Part shown: positions 53,275 through 63,009 of the stretch, one piece after another
Layout: the number at the start of each line of letters is the position of its first letter
Numbering within the stretch: the first letter of the stretch is position 1
NCBI GenBank assembly: GCA_903953895.1
Contig: CAJBLH010000229.1
Span: forward strand, 1-64,000
DNA length: 64,000 bases
From: an uncultured Desulfobacteraceae bacterium
GTDB lineage: Bacteria > Desulfobacterota > Desulfobacteria > Desulfobacterales > Desulfatirhabdiaceae
Direction: 5' to 3'
Notes under the pieces: generated by a model
The model's input: only the letters and a program-made list of their open reading frames with translations
Told to the model about the DNA's origin: nothing
Databases searched by the model: none
Program-made: the position numbers and the translations under genes

Positions 53275-54871
53275 TGAACTGCACATAACGGATAGAGGCA
53301 AACTCAAGTCTCTTGCTTTTGTCTATCTATGTGTCAAAACCATGCTTGATCTTGATAATGAAGAAGCTTTCGACTGTCTTACCGAAGGAGGGGGCGACTT
53401 TGGCGTAGATGCGATGCATTTGTCTGAAGAGATCGATGGTGAGTTCCTGGTCACGCTCTTTCAGGGAAAATATCACCAGAACCTGGAAGCAAAATCTAAT
53501 TTTGAGGAATCCGGCATCAACTGCATGATCAATGCCATCCGTCATATTTTTGATCCAGGATCACAACTGGAGCGGATTAATGACCGTTTGAAAATGAAAG
53601 TGGAGGAAGTCCGATCTCTTATCCGTGATGGGTATATTCCGCGTGTGCGAACGATTGCCTGCAATAATGGGCTTAAGTGGAATACAGCAGCCCAGGAGGC
53701 AATCGACCGGGCCGATTTCGGCAGCCAGGTCTTTTGGGAATATGTCAATCATGAGGTACTCATCGGTATTCTACAACGGATTAAACCGGTGGATGAAACG
53801 CTTCGGCTGACAGGAAAAGCCATCGTTGAAGATATGAATTTCAGTCGCATCTGTATCGGCAGAATCCCTGTTTTTGAAATTACCAATTTGCTGAAAACAC
53901 ATGGGGAACGGCTTTTGGAGCGAAATATCAGACGGTATCTGGGTCTGCATGGGAACCGGGTGAATGAGGGGATTCAACAAACACTGACAGGGGAAACACC
54001 GGAAAACTTTTATTTTTTTAATAATGGTCTCACCATGGTCTGCAATGATTTTTCCTATAACGCGCTTCAGAATAGTGATTATCACGTAAAAGTGGAAAAT
54101 TTGCAGATCGTTAATGGCGGCCAGACCTGTATGACCATTTTTAAGACATTGGAGTCCATGAACAGTCGGCTTATACCAAGAGAGGCCAGTGTTTTGATTC
54201 GACTTTATAAATTGCCCAAAGATAATCAGGACATTGTTTTGCAGATTACTTATGCAACAAACAGTCAAAACCCAGTGGATTTGAAAGATCTCAAGGCAAA
54301 TGATCAAAAACAGCGCCAGTTGGAAGACAGCATTGCGTCTTTGGGTTATAGTTATCGCAGGAAGCGGGCGGATACCCCGGTAAAGCCATCGGACATTACC
54401 TCTGGCACGGCGGCTGAAGCCATTCTGGCTGTATGGCGTCAACGCCCCCATCAGGCCAAATTTTTTAGCCGAGAGCATTTTGGAAAACTTTATGATACGA
54501 TTTTCAGAAATGATCTGACAGGGGCTCAGGTTATCATCGCAGTTTTACTCTATCGAATTGCCGAAAATCGCAGAAAAAGACCTCGATCGGATGATCCGAT
54601 CTTCATACGTTATGCCTCATGCTTTATTGCCATGCAGATGGGCAAAAGACTTGTACGCGATATGGGCCTCAATGCAACTTCAATTGATCATAGAAATTTT
54701 GAAATTGCAAAAAATCTGCTAGAACAAAACGGAGAAATGTATTTTGTTGAATCTGTCATAGACGTTGAGCAATCGCTAAAGAAACTTTATGGAGAGATAC
54801 CCGTCTCTCTTCAACAACTATCGGCAACGTTCAGACGCGGTGATTTGATTGACAAACTTAACATCCTCTAA
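53201..54871 (+). CDS. AIPR-family protein (abortive infection phage resistance)
   Basis: A 556-residue protein of the AIPR family. The N-terminal part ('FDCLTEGGGDFGVDAMHL', 'VTLFQGKYHQ') resembles a Mrr/restriction-endonuclease-like core with D and Q.K residues. The central 'NFYFFNNGLTMVC' and 'LQIVNGGQTCMTI' motifs define AIPR, followed by 'ITYATNSQNPVDLKDLKANDQKQ'. Relatives give abortive infection against phage and often sit beside methyltransferases; here only a methyltransferase stub remains upstream. It is the only plus-strand gene in the NRPS region and its stop overlaps the stop of the convergent NRPS gene by four bases. Likely horizontally acquired. Confidence 0.85.
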   Translation: MNINASIIDQRLTSVIDQIQQQAADELHITDRGKLKSLAFVYLCVKTMLDLDNEEAFDCLTEGGGDFGVDAMHLSEEIDGEFLVTLFQGKYHQNLEAKSNFEESGINCMINAIRHIFDPGSQLERINDRLKMKVEEVRSLIRDGYIPRVRTIACNNGLKWNTAAQEAIDRADFGSQVFWEYVNHEVLIGILQRIKPVDETLRLTGKAIVEDMNFSRICIGRIPVFEITNLLKTHGERLLERNIRRYLGLHGNRVNEGIQQTLTGETPENFYFFNNGLTMVCNDFSYNALQNSDYHVKVENLQIVNGGQTCMTIFKTLESMNSRLIPREASVLIRLYKLPKDNQDIVLQITYATNSQNPVDLKDLKANDQKQRQLEDSIASLGYSYRRKRADTPVKPSDITSGTAAEAILAVWRQRPHQAKFFSREHFGKLYDTIFRNDLTGAQVIIAVLLYRIAENRRKRPRSDDPIFIRYASCFIAMQMGKRLVRDMGLNATSIDHRNFEIAKNLLEQNGEMYFVESVIDVEQSLKKLYGEIPVSLQQLSATFRRGDLIDKLNIL

Positions 54872-57800
54872 AACGCTTCATCGGTTGCCATCGCCGATTT
54901 CAGAAATTCAGATTCTTCGGCAAACGCCTCGGGCCGCAATTCCCGCATCACCCCGTTCACCGTCATCTGCGGCGATCGGGTCAGCAGTTCAAGAATACGC
55001 TGAAGATCACGGGCTATCTTTTGAATGGTTTCTTCCCGGAACAGATCGGTGTTGTACTCGACGGCAATACGCCACCCGGCGCCGGGTTCGACGGTGAACT
55101 TCAGATCGAACGAACTGGCGATGGCTTCATCGGCGAAAGTATCCACTTGAACGCCTTCCCAGTTCAACTGCGCCGGTGCATTGTTCTGGACGATGATCAA
55201 CACGTCAAACAAGGGATGACGGGCCGGATCACGCTTGAGTTTGAGGTCTTCAACCAACAGATCGAACGGATACGCCTGGTGATCCAGGGCATCGGTCACG
55301 GTCTTTCCCATATCTTGCAGAACATCGGACAGGCGCCGATCCGGGTTCAACCGGGTGCGCAGCACCAGGATATTGAGGTAAAACCCGATCTGTGTTTCCA
55401 GATCCGGGTGAATCCGGCCAGCCACTGCTGTTCCCACGCAGACATCGTTGCACCGGCTGTGGTAATGGAGCAGAAGGGTGACCCCTGCGGCAAATATCAT
55501 AAACCGGGTTACCCTGCCGGATTGTTCCAGACACTCGAGTTCCTGAACCAATTCTGGCAGCAGTATTAACTGCAACCTGGCGCCCTGATGGCTTTGAATC
55601 CGGGGTCTGGGAAAGTCCAGCGGCAGGCTCAAATCCGGCAGCGGCGGCGCCAGTTGGTTCATCCAGTAATCCCGCTGCGCCGACAGGGCAGGGGACTGTA
55701 TCTGTTGATGCTGCCAATAAGCGTAATCTTTGTACTGAAGGCTCAGTGGTACAAGCGCCGGCTGCTCTTGCAGGCACAACGCCGGGTAAATGGCGGACAT
55801 CTCCTGGATCATCACCTGAACCGACCAGCCATCGGTGACGATATGGTGCATCGTGATGATCAGAATATGTCGGGGCTGCATGCCGATGTCCGGCAGGCGG
55901 AGCAGTTGCACCCGCATCAGCGGACCGTTAGTTAGATCGAAGGGCCGGGCTGTCTCTGCGATATACCGGTCGTACGCATCTTTTTCCGGCTGGCCAGAGC
56001 CGGTCATGTCCATTTCTTCCAGCGTGATGTCGTGTGCTGCCAGAATACGCTGCCGGGGTTCCGCTCCCACAGAGACAAACACGGTGCGAAGCGATTCATG
56101 CCGATCCACCAGGGTCTGAAAAACTCCTTGCAGCGCGGATTTGTTCAATGGGCCTGTCAGAAGAAAAGCACCGGACATGTGATAGGCCGGGGAATCCCCA
56201 TAAACCTGATCCACGACCCAGAGGCGGCGCTGGGCATAGGACAGATCGTAATCGGGGGCATCCGGAGCCGGTATGATGTCGGGCAGTCGGCTGCTGCCGC
56301 GATCCTGAAGGACGGCGGCCAGTGCGGAAATGGTGGGTGCGCTGAAAAAATCCCGAAGATGGATTTCTTTTTCCAGAACCTGCTGAAGTCTGAAAACCAC
56401 CTGCGCGGCTTTGAGGCTGTGGCCCCCCAGCTCGAAAAAATTGTCGTGAATGCCGACGCGCTCCCGGCCCAGAACCGCCTGCCACACGGCCGCCATCCGG
56501 GCTTCCATGTCATTGCGGGGCGGCTGAAACGGGTCTTCGGGTTCAATTTCCGTAAGGGTCATGGCCGACAGGGCAGGGGCATCCACTTTTCCGTTGACGG
56601 TCATCGGAATCTGCGGCACCTGAAACAGCATGGGCAGCATGTATTCCGGCAGACGGGCCTGGAGATGGCGCCGGATATCGGCTGCCTTCAGCGGATGATC
56701 GGCCACCAGATAAGCCCGCAGGCTGTGGCTGCCATCCTGATCCGCATGGGCCAGAACCACGGCCTGTCGAATATCGGGATGTACCAGCAGGTGATGAACG
56801 ACTTCACGGGTCTCGATGCGGTACCCCCGGATTTTCACCTGATCATCTGCACGTCCCAGATATTCCAGCTCACCATCCGAGCGCCATCTGCCAAGATCGC
56901 CCGACCGGTAAATACGTTCTTGCGGCTGCCAGGGCAATGCCGTGAATTTTTCGGCCGTCAGTTCCTGCCGGTTCAAATAGCCCCGCGCCAGACCGTTGCC
57001 GGCCACGCATATTTCCCCCCAGACGCCGGGAGGAACCGGCTGAAGATGGCGATCGAGAATATGCACCCGCAGGTCCGGCAGGGGCCGGCCGATGGTATGG
57101 GAATCGGTCCGGATATCTGTATCGGTCAAGGCTTTGTAGGTAACATGCACGGTCGTTTCGGTAATGCCGTACATATTGATGAGATTGACCCGCGGGTATA
57201 TATCCCGGAACGGTTTCAGGAGTGCGGGTGTCAGTGCTTCCCCGCCGAAAATCACATAGCGAAGCGCCAATGGGTCGTTGCCCTCGGCAACGTCCGCCAC
57301 AATATGGGGAATCAGGGCATAAAACGCTGTCGGTGTCTGATTGAGTACCGTCACCCGATGGGTTTTTAGAAATTGGAGAAACTGCCGGGGCTCCTGGGCG
57401 GTCAGCCGGGGAACCAGCGCCATACAGCCGCCGTAAAGCAAGGGGCCGAACATTTCCCAGACCGAAAAATCGAAACTGAATGCATGAAACAGGGTCCAGA
57501 CATCCTGATCGGAAAAATCGAAATCGAATCGATCGTTGACGATCAGCCGGACGACATTGCGATGGGTGATCAAAACGCCTTTGGGTGTTCCGGTAGAGCC
57601 GGACGTGTAAATCATGTACGCCAGATGATCCGGGCTGCCTGCCGGATGCAGCGGATCACCGGTTGCAGCGGGTAATTCCGCGGCCAGTGTCTGTGAACAC
57701 AGGATATGGATGTCGGGATTCGTATCGGAGACGCCCGTATCCTTGAAACCCTCGAAGAGAGGGTGCAGGGATTTCCGGGTCAGGACAACCCGCACATCGG

Positions 57801-60800
57801 CATCTGAAAGCATAAAGCCGAGCCGATCCTGCGGAAGGTCGGGATCGAGCGGCAGATAAGCGCCGCCTGCTTTGAATATGCCGAAAACGGCCACGACGAC
57901 ATCTGAAGATTTTTCCATGCAGATGCCGACCATCCGGTCCGGCTCGACGCCGCGTTCAACCAACAGACGGGCCAACGCATCAGCCCGTGAATCGAGCTGC
58001 CGATATGTCAGTCGATCGTTTTCCCCGATGACGGCGGGATTGTCTGGATAACGCCGGGCTTGATCGGCGAACAATTCGTGAAGTGTCTTGTCCTCTGGAT
58101 AGGATACCGGGGGTACATTCAGTGAAGCCGCCAGATGGTCATATTCTGCCTGGCTCAACATCTTCAGCCGGGAAACCGGCGCATCCGGTCGGTCGGACAT
58201 TTCGGAGAGAATCGTCTGAAAATGGCCGAGCATCCGCGAAATGGTGTCTGATTCGAACATATCCCGGTTATAGACGAATGATCCGCAAATGTGCTGGTCT
58301 TGAATCTGCAAACCCAGCATCAGGTCATATTTCCCCCAGCCGTGATGGGTCTGAATCATCCGGGCTGAAAAATCGGTACCCGCAGGCAGATCCTGGATAT
58401 CCTCGCGGCAGACAAAGAGGATATCGAAAAGGGCGGTTCGGCTCATATCCTTTTCCGGATTCATGGCCTGAACCAGGCGGTCGAATGGAAAAAGCAGGTT
58501 TTCCATTGCCTGATTCCGATAGCGGTCCACCTGAGAAATAAGATCGGCGACCGTCGGATCATTCTGAAAATCAGCCTTCATGACGAGAAGATTGGCATAG
58601 TGTCCGACGGCTGAGGCCGGTCTGTCGCCCGACCTGCAGGGGGTCCCCGTAATCACGATGGACTGTCTGCTGTAACGAAACAGAAGAATGTCGAAGGCGG
58701 CCATCAAGACAGTGGTCAGAGATACATTCAGCTTTCCGGCCAGGGTGCGCAGCGCAGACACCACATCTTCTGGAACCGAAAACATTTCAAATCCGGATCG
58801 ATATGTCTGAATGGCCGGACGAGGATGATCCATCGGTAAATTCAAAGGCTTGCAGTCCTTGCCAAGACACGCGGTCCAGAATTTTTCCTGAATGGCCAGC
58901 TTCGCCGGATCTTCTTTCATTGCTTCCGGAAACTGCATGTCCGGCACTCCGCATTCGGGAATCTGTCCTGAAAGACGCGACCGGTAATCATTGAGACATT
59001 CAACAGCGACCTGCTCCAAAGACCAGGGATCGCAGATGATATGATGGGCGGTCAGCGCCAGAATATGATTTTCGGCGTCAACGGACAGGATGGCAGCCCG
59101 AAACAGGGGAGGGTGATCCAATTCAAACGGCTGAGCTGAGTCGATGAGAACTTTTTCCATAGCCAGTTCCATCGATGTATCCATCCAGTTTTCCGGCAGG
59201 CGTTTTTCCGATTCTACGGGTGGCGTTTCCGTGGCCGCATCCAGCATCCGCAGCACCATATCGACCCGATCCATGACGATCTGTCCGGGGGCGTCACCGT
59301 TTCCAACAATCTGGATGTGCAACGCATGGTGACGGTTGACGACGGCCTGAAGACTCTCGGATAAAATCTTCTGGTTCAGCAGGCCATTCCAGTGAAGAAT
59401 CAACGGCATGTTGTAATACACCGGGCTGTGCGGGTACAGAACGCCGGATTCAAAGCGATCCACAAACCAGAGCCGGGACTGGTGATCCGTCAGCGCCGTC
59501 GGCGCCCGGAACGAACCGAATGAATCGAGTACGATTTCCTGGCAGCGGATCTGCGGCCGGTCGGCAACCTGCACGAAAATATCGTGAACACTCTTCAGAA
59601 TGGCTGATGCCGTGGCTTCCCGAAACAGACCGGTGTTGTATTCGAGATTGACCGAAATCGTTTCTTTTTCAATAATTTCCAGCGTCAGATCGAACATGGC
59701 GCAACGCCGATCGAACAGAAACGGGGTAATCGTCATGCTCGGCAGTTGCAGCGACCGTTGCTGAGCATTTTCATACACATACAGGGTGTCGAAAAGCATA
59801 TTGCGGCGAATATCACGGGGAATCTGAACGGATTCCACCAGAACTTCAAACGGCATGCCCTGATGCGAAAAATCTTGCAGACAGTGCTGGGTGACATTTA
59901 AAACAAACCGGTCAAATGCCAGATCGCATTCCGGGAAAAGCCGCATGACCAGCGTGTTGGCAAACATGCCGACAATGGATTCAAAGGACGGGGTCAACCG
60001 GCCCGATGTGGTCGTGCCCACCAGAATGTCGGTCTGGCCGCTCAGCCGATGCAGCAGTACGGTATAAACCGAGAGCATCAACATATAGGGCGTGGTGCTG
60101 AGGCGGGCGGCCAGGGCCTTGAATTGCCGGGTGTCCTGTTCCGTCCAGCGGTGGCGGAGAACCCGGCCATGAAATTGCTGTTTGTCCGGACGTGGGAAAT
60201 CGAGCGGCAGGTTCAGCGGAACTGTCCGATCCAGCCGCCTCTGCCAGTAGGTTTTATCCGCCGTGCAGGTTTTGGAATTCAGATACGATTGTTCCCACTG
60301 AACATAGTCCCGGTATTGACCGGAGACCGGGGGTAAATTCTCTCCCATATACAGGCGGATCAGTTCCTGAACCAGGAGGATACCAGAAATGCCGTCACCG
60401 ATCATGTGATACATGTCAAAAATCATCAGATGCCGGTTCGGGGCAATTTCGGCCAGACCGATGCGGGCCAGCGGCGGAGAATGCAGATCAAATGGACGAA
60501 TCATGCCTCTGGCAAAATCCTCGGCGGCGTCCGCTTCAATCCGGGCAAATTCAATCGACACTTCCACCGTATCGAACACCCGTTGACAGATCTGATCCTG
60601 CTGTATCTCAAAAGCGGTGCGAAGGCTTTCATGGCGGTGGAAGAGGGTACGGAAAGCGACTGTCAGCCGGTCCTTGTCCAACTGCCCATCCATCATGATG
60701 GAACCCGTCAGGTGATAGGGGACTTCGCCGGACTCCATCTGGCTGAGTACAAAAAGCCGTTTTTGGGCGGATGAAGCCGGTAATAGTGAATCGCGCTGTA

Positions 60801-62808
60801 AGGCGTCGGATGTTACAGGAGGAGAACTTTCGAAGGAAAAGCCGCAGGACCGCAATTCCTGAATGCATTCCCTTACTGCCGTGATGACCTGCGCCATGTC
60901 TGCATCGCTATGAACTGTCGAGAAAAAACAGATCCGTCGCTCCCAGGTATAGATGCCGCGATAAAGCAACAGCAGAAAGAACAAGTCCATCTCGATGGGC
61001 GCCAGGGCCAGATCGTATTGCCCGAACGATTCGAATCGGAACAGGGAGCCGAAATGGCGCAATTGCATGGGAACCCGTTCTTTTTCAAACCAGTTGTTCA
61101 GCTCGGCCGCAAAGGCTGCGACCCTTTGGTTGAGATTTTCCTGAAGGGCCGGTCCTTCGGTTTTCAGATGTTCGAGGACGGCTTTGGCGGCAACCATGGC
61201 CAGCGGATGTTTGCAGAACGTACCGGCAAATAGAAGTTTTGGCTGCATGGGCGCCGTATCATCTCCAAAAGACCAGAATCCGCCGTCCACGGCATCCAGA
61301 AATGCGGCTTTTCCGGCCACAACGCCAATGGGCATGCCGCCCCCAAGAACCTTTCCGTAGGTGACGAGATCGGCTTTCACATTGAAATAATGCTGGGCGC
61401 CGCCCGGATGAATCCGAAACCCGGTGATCACCTCATCAAAAATCAATGCGGTTCCCTGTTCTGCGGTAATGTGGCGAAGTTCCTGCAAAAATGCGGTGGG
61501 ATGAAATCCCGGGCGCCGGCTCTGAACCGGTTCGACCAGGACGGCGGCCAGGTTCGAGCCATTCTGTCGAATGATTTCAAGGGCCTGCTGGTCTCCGTAA
61601 TTGAGTACCAGAACATCGGCAACCATACCCAAGGGGGTTCCGGCAGAACGCGGGATGGCGTTGGGACGTTTTCCATCCGTATCCGCCAGAATCCCATCAA
61701 ACGTTCCGTGATACGAACCGGCAAACAGTGCGACCTGGGGTCTGCCGGTAACGGCCCGGGCTGTCCGGACTGCTGCCATGACAGCCTCCGTTCCCGTGTT
61801 GGTGAACGCCACGCGTTCCACCCCGGTCATTTCACAGATCAACCGGGCCACGGTTCCGGTCAGATCGAACTGGGGGCCGAGATGAAACCCGAGGTCGAGC
61901 TGTCGGGTCACGGCTTCCACCACATACGGCGGTCGATGGCCGAGAAAACTCACCCCATATCCCATGGCCAGATCGATATACGCATTGCCGTCGATATCCC
62001 AGAAATAGGCGCCATCGGATCGGGAGCAGGCCAGCGGATAAATGCATTCTTTCAACTCGGGGCGAAACCCTAGGGCCTGCAGCCAGTCGCAGAGTTGTGC
62101 GCGATGAGACTGGGTAAGCTGCTTCGAACCGGGTGTCCGGTGATTCCACCGGTTCGTGAAATCGCGGATGAATTCTTTCTGCGCCGATGTCAAGGTCGAT
62201 ATGGAACTGGCAACCGGTGTGATGGCAAACGATTTTTCCGGTCGATTCGAACCGCCTGGTTTCTCAACAATATCGGGTTTTGCGGCTGTCGATCCAATGA
62301 TTTCCCGGACGGATTCCGATGGACTGTCCGTTCCCCACTCGTCTAAAATCGCCAGTTGATGGGTCATCAAGTTGGACATGGCCTCGATCTGACGATGAAA
62401 AATGTCCTGAAGCCAGGCCGTTCCACCGGTTCCCGGCCGGGCATCCCGAACGATTCTTACCGGTGGAGATGCCGGAAAAGACGGTGCGGATACCGGTTCC
62501 GGTGCGGGCGTCGGAATGGATGGGGGACTACGTCGATCCGACTCCTGCATAAGAATGGCGACGATTTTGGAAAGGGTATCCGCTTCTGCATAAAACCGGC
62601 TCAATTCGATATCGACGCCGAAATCCTGGTGCATCATCTGGCGCAGCCGGGCCAGCATGAAGGAATCCATCCCCAGGTGGAACAGATTGGCGTTGCAGTC
62701 AGCGGCAGTCATCGGCAGGCTGGAAATACGATGGACCATTTCCATCAACTGGCTGGTGACGGTCTCGGGTATCAAAGCTGGGATTACGGTTTGTGAATTC
62801 GGCTGCAT
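54868..62808 (-). CDS. NRPS, initiating: T-aminotransferase-C-C-A(Thr)-T-C
   Basis: A 2,646-residue initiating synthetase. T (~15-90) has Ser49 in 'LGMDSF'. After a Pro-rich linker comes a class III (GSA-type) aminotransferase (~255-655) with PLP-Lys486 in 'VTYGKVLGGGMP', like the aminotransferases in iturin/mycosubtilin-type lines. C1 (~675-1115) has YHMIGDG at 800-806, first His replaced. C2 (~1118-1565) has HHIICDP. A (~1575-2085) has code DFWNIGMVHK, identical to the Thr code. T2 LGGHS. C3 (~2190-2640) has HHIVTDG and ends the protein; its acceptor A-T is the start of the middle NRPS. Two C domains in tandem without A-T between them are unusual. Weak ribosome-binding site. Confidence 0.9.
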   Translation of the reverse strand: MQPNSQTVIPALIPETVTSQLMEMVHRISSLPMTAADCNANLFHLGMDSFMLARLRQMMHQDFGVDIELSRFYAEADTLSKIVAILMQESDRRSPPSIPTPAPEPVSAPSFPASPPVRIVRDARPGTGGTAWLQDIFHRQIEAMSNLMTHQLAILDEWGTDSPSESVREIIGSTAAKPDIVEKPGGSNRPEKSFAITPVASSISTLTSAQKEFIRDFTNRWNHRTPGSKQLTQSHRAQLCDWLQALGFRPELKECIYPLACSRSDGAYFWDIDGNAYIDLAMGYGVSFLGHRPPYVVEAVTRQLDLGFHLGPQFDLTGTVARLICEMTGVERVAFTNTGTEAVMAAVRTARAVTGRPQVALFAGSYHGTFDGILADTDGKRPNAIPRSAGTPLGMVADVLVLNYGDQQALEIIRQNGSNLAAVLVEPVQSRRPGFHPTAFLQELRHITAEQGTALIFDEVITGFRIHPGGAQHYFNVKADLVTYGKVLGGGMPIGVVAGKAAFLDAVDGGFWSFGDDTAPMQPKLLFAGTFCKHPLAMVAAKAVLEHLKTEGPALQENLNQRVAAFAAELNNWFEKERVPMQLRHFGSLFRFESFGQYDLALAPIEMDLFFLLLLYRGIYTWERRICFFSTVHSDADMAQVITAVRECIQELRSCGFSFESSPPVTSDALQRDSLLPASSAQKRLFVLSQMESGEVPYHLTGSIMMDGQLDKDRLTVAFRTLFHRHESLRTAFEIQQDQICQRVFDTVEVSIEFARIEADAAEDFARGMIRPFDLHSPPLARIGLAEIAPNRHLMIFDMYHMIGDGISGILLVQELIRLYMGENLPPVSGQYRDYVQWEQSYLNSKTCTADKTYWQRRLDRTVPLNLPLDFPRPDKQQFHGRVLRHRWTEQDTRQFKALAARLSTTPYMLMLSVYTVLLHRLSGQTDILVGTTTSGRLTPSFESIVGMFANTLVMRLFPECDLAFDRFVLNVTQHCLQDFSHQGMPFEVLVESVQIPRDIRRNMLFDTLYVYENAQQRSLQLPSMTITPFLFDRRCAMFDLTLEIIEKETISVNLEYNTGLFREATASAILKSVHDIFVQVADRPQIRCQEIVLDSFGSFRAPTALTDHQSRLWFVDRFESGVLYPHSPVYYNMPLILHWNGLLNQKILSESLQAVVNRHHALHIQIVGNGDAPGQIVMDRVDMVLRMLDAATETPPVESEKRLPENWMDTSMELAMEKVLIDSAQPFELDHPPLFRAAILSVDAENHILALTAHHIICDPWSLEQVAVECLNDYRSRLSGQIPECGVPDMQFPEAMKEDPAKLAIQEKFWTACLGKDCKPLNLPMDHPRPAIQTYRSGFEMFSVPEDVVSALRTLAGKLNVSLTTVLMAAFDILLFRYSRQSIVITGTPCRSGDRPASAVGHYANLLVMKADFQNDPTVADLISQVDRYRNQAMENLLFPFDRLVQAMNPEKDMSRTALFDILFVCREDIQDLPAGTDFSARMIQTHHGWGKYDLMLGLQIQDQHICGSFVYNRDMFESDTISRMLGHFQTILSEMSDRPDAPVSRLKMLSQAEYDHLAASLNVPPVSYPEDKTLHELFADQARRYPDNPAVIGENDRLTYRQLDSRADALARLLVERGVEPDRMVGICMEKSSDVVVAVFGIFKAGGAYLPLDPDLPQDRLGFMLSDADVRVVLTRKSLHPLFEGFKDTGVSDTNPDIHILCSQTLAAELPAATGDPLHPAGSPDHLAYMIYTSGSTGTPKGVLITHRNVVRLIVNDRFDFDFSDQDVWTLFHAFSFDFSVWEMFGPLLYGGCMALVPRLTAQEPRQFLQFLKTHRVTVLNQTPTAFYALIPHIVADVAEGNDPLALRYVIFGGEALTPALLKPFRDIYPRVNLINMYGITETTVHVTYKALTDTDIRTDSHTIGRPLPDLRVHILDRHLQPVPPGVWGEICVAGNGLARGYLNRQELTAEKFTALPWQPQERIYRSGDLGRWRSDGELEYLGRADDQVKIRGYRIETREVVHHLLVHPDIRQAVVLAHADQDGSHSLRAYLVADHPLKAADIRRHLQARLPEYMLPMLFQVPQIPMTVNGKVDAPALSAMTLTEIEPEDPFQPPRNDMEARMAAVWQAVLGRERVGIHDNFFELGGHSLKAAQVVFRLQQVLEKEIHLRDFFSAPTISALAAVLQDRGSSRLPDIIPAPDAPDYDLSYAQRRLWVVDQVYGDSPAYHMSGAFLLTGPLNKSALQGVFQTLVDRHESLRTVFVSVGAEPRQRILAAHDITLEEMDMTGSGQPEKDAYDRYIAETARPFDLTNGPLMRVQLLRLPDIGMQPRHILIITMHHIVTDGWSVQVMIQEMSAIYPALCLQEQPALVPLSLQYKDYAYWQHQQIQSPALSAQRDYWMNQLAPPLPDLSLPLDFPRPRIQSHQGARLQLILLPELVQELECLEQSGRVTRFMIFAAGVTLLLHYHSRCNDVCVGTAVAGRIHPDLETQIGFYLNILVLRTRLNPDRRLSDVLQDMGKTVTDALDHQAYPFDLLVEDLKLKRDPARHPLFDVLIIVQNNAPAQLNWEGVQVDTFADEAIASSFDLKFTVEPGAGWRIAVEYNTDLFREETIQKIARDLQRILELLTRSPQMTVNGVMRELRPEAFAEESEFLKSAMATDEAF

Positions 62809-62840
62809 AGATGTTTCGCTTAATCCATAAAATTGATATC

Positions 62841-62918
62841 ACCGCAAAGACGCAAAGATCGCAAAGAAAACCGGTAAAAAAACAGGCTGTTGCATTGCGT
62901 CCTTTGCGTCTTTGCGGT
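62841..62918. repeat. 17-bp inverted repeat upstream of the initiating NRPS
   Basis: ACCGCAAAGACGCAAAG (62841-62857) and its exact inverse complement (62902-62918) enclose 44 bases. A separate phrase 'TTCGTGTATTTCGTGGTTAA' (about 62974-62993) follows on the same side. Both look like dispersed intergenic repeats rather than operators. They lie between the KAS III-like gene and the NRPS and could form an mRNA hairpin in that operon. Confidence 0.65.
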
Positions 62919-63009
62919 AAATTCAGTGCTGATCATCTGGCAGAAATGATGATCAAGGCCTTTTTAATTTTTTTCGTGTATTTCGTGGTTAACAGTATTT
63001 TCATGACTA

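Noticed and set aside
54868-55100. Truncation of the initiating NRPS by the defence insertion (missing A-T after the last C)
   Set aside because: The final C domain is complete, and the middle NRPS begins with the matching A-T, so this is a natural split module rather than a broken gene.
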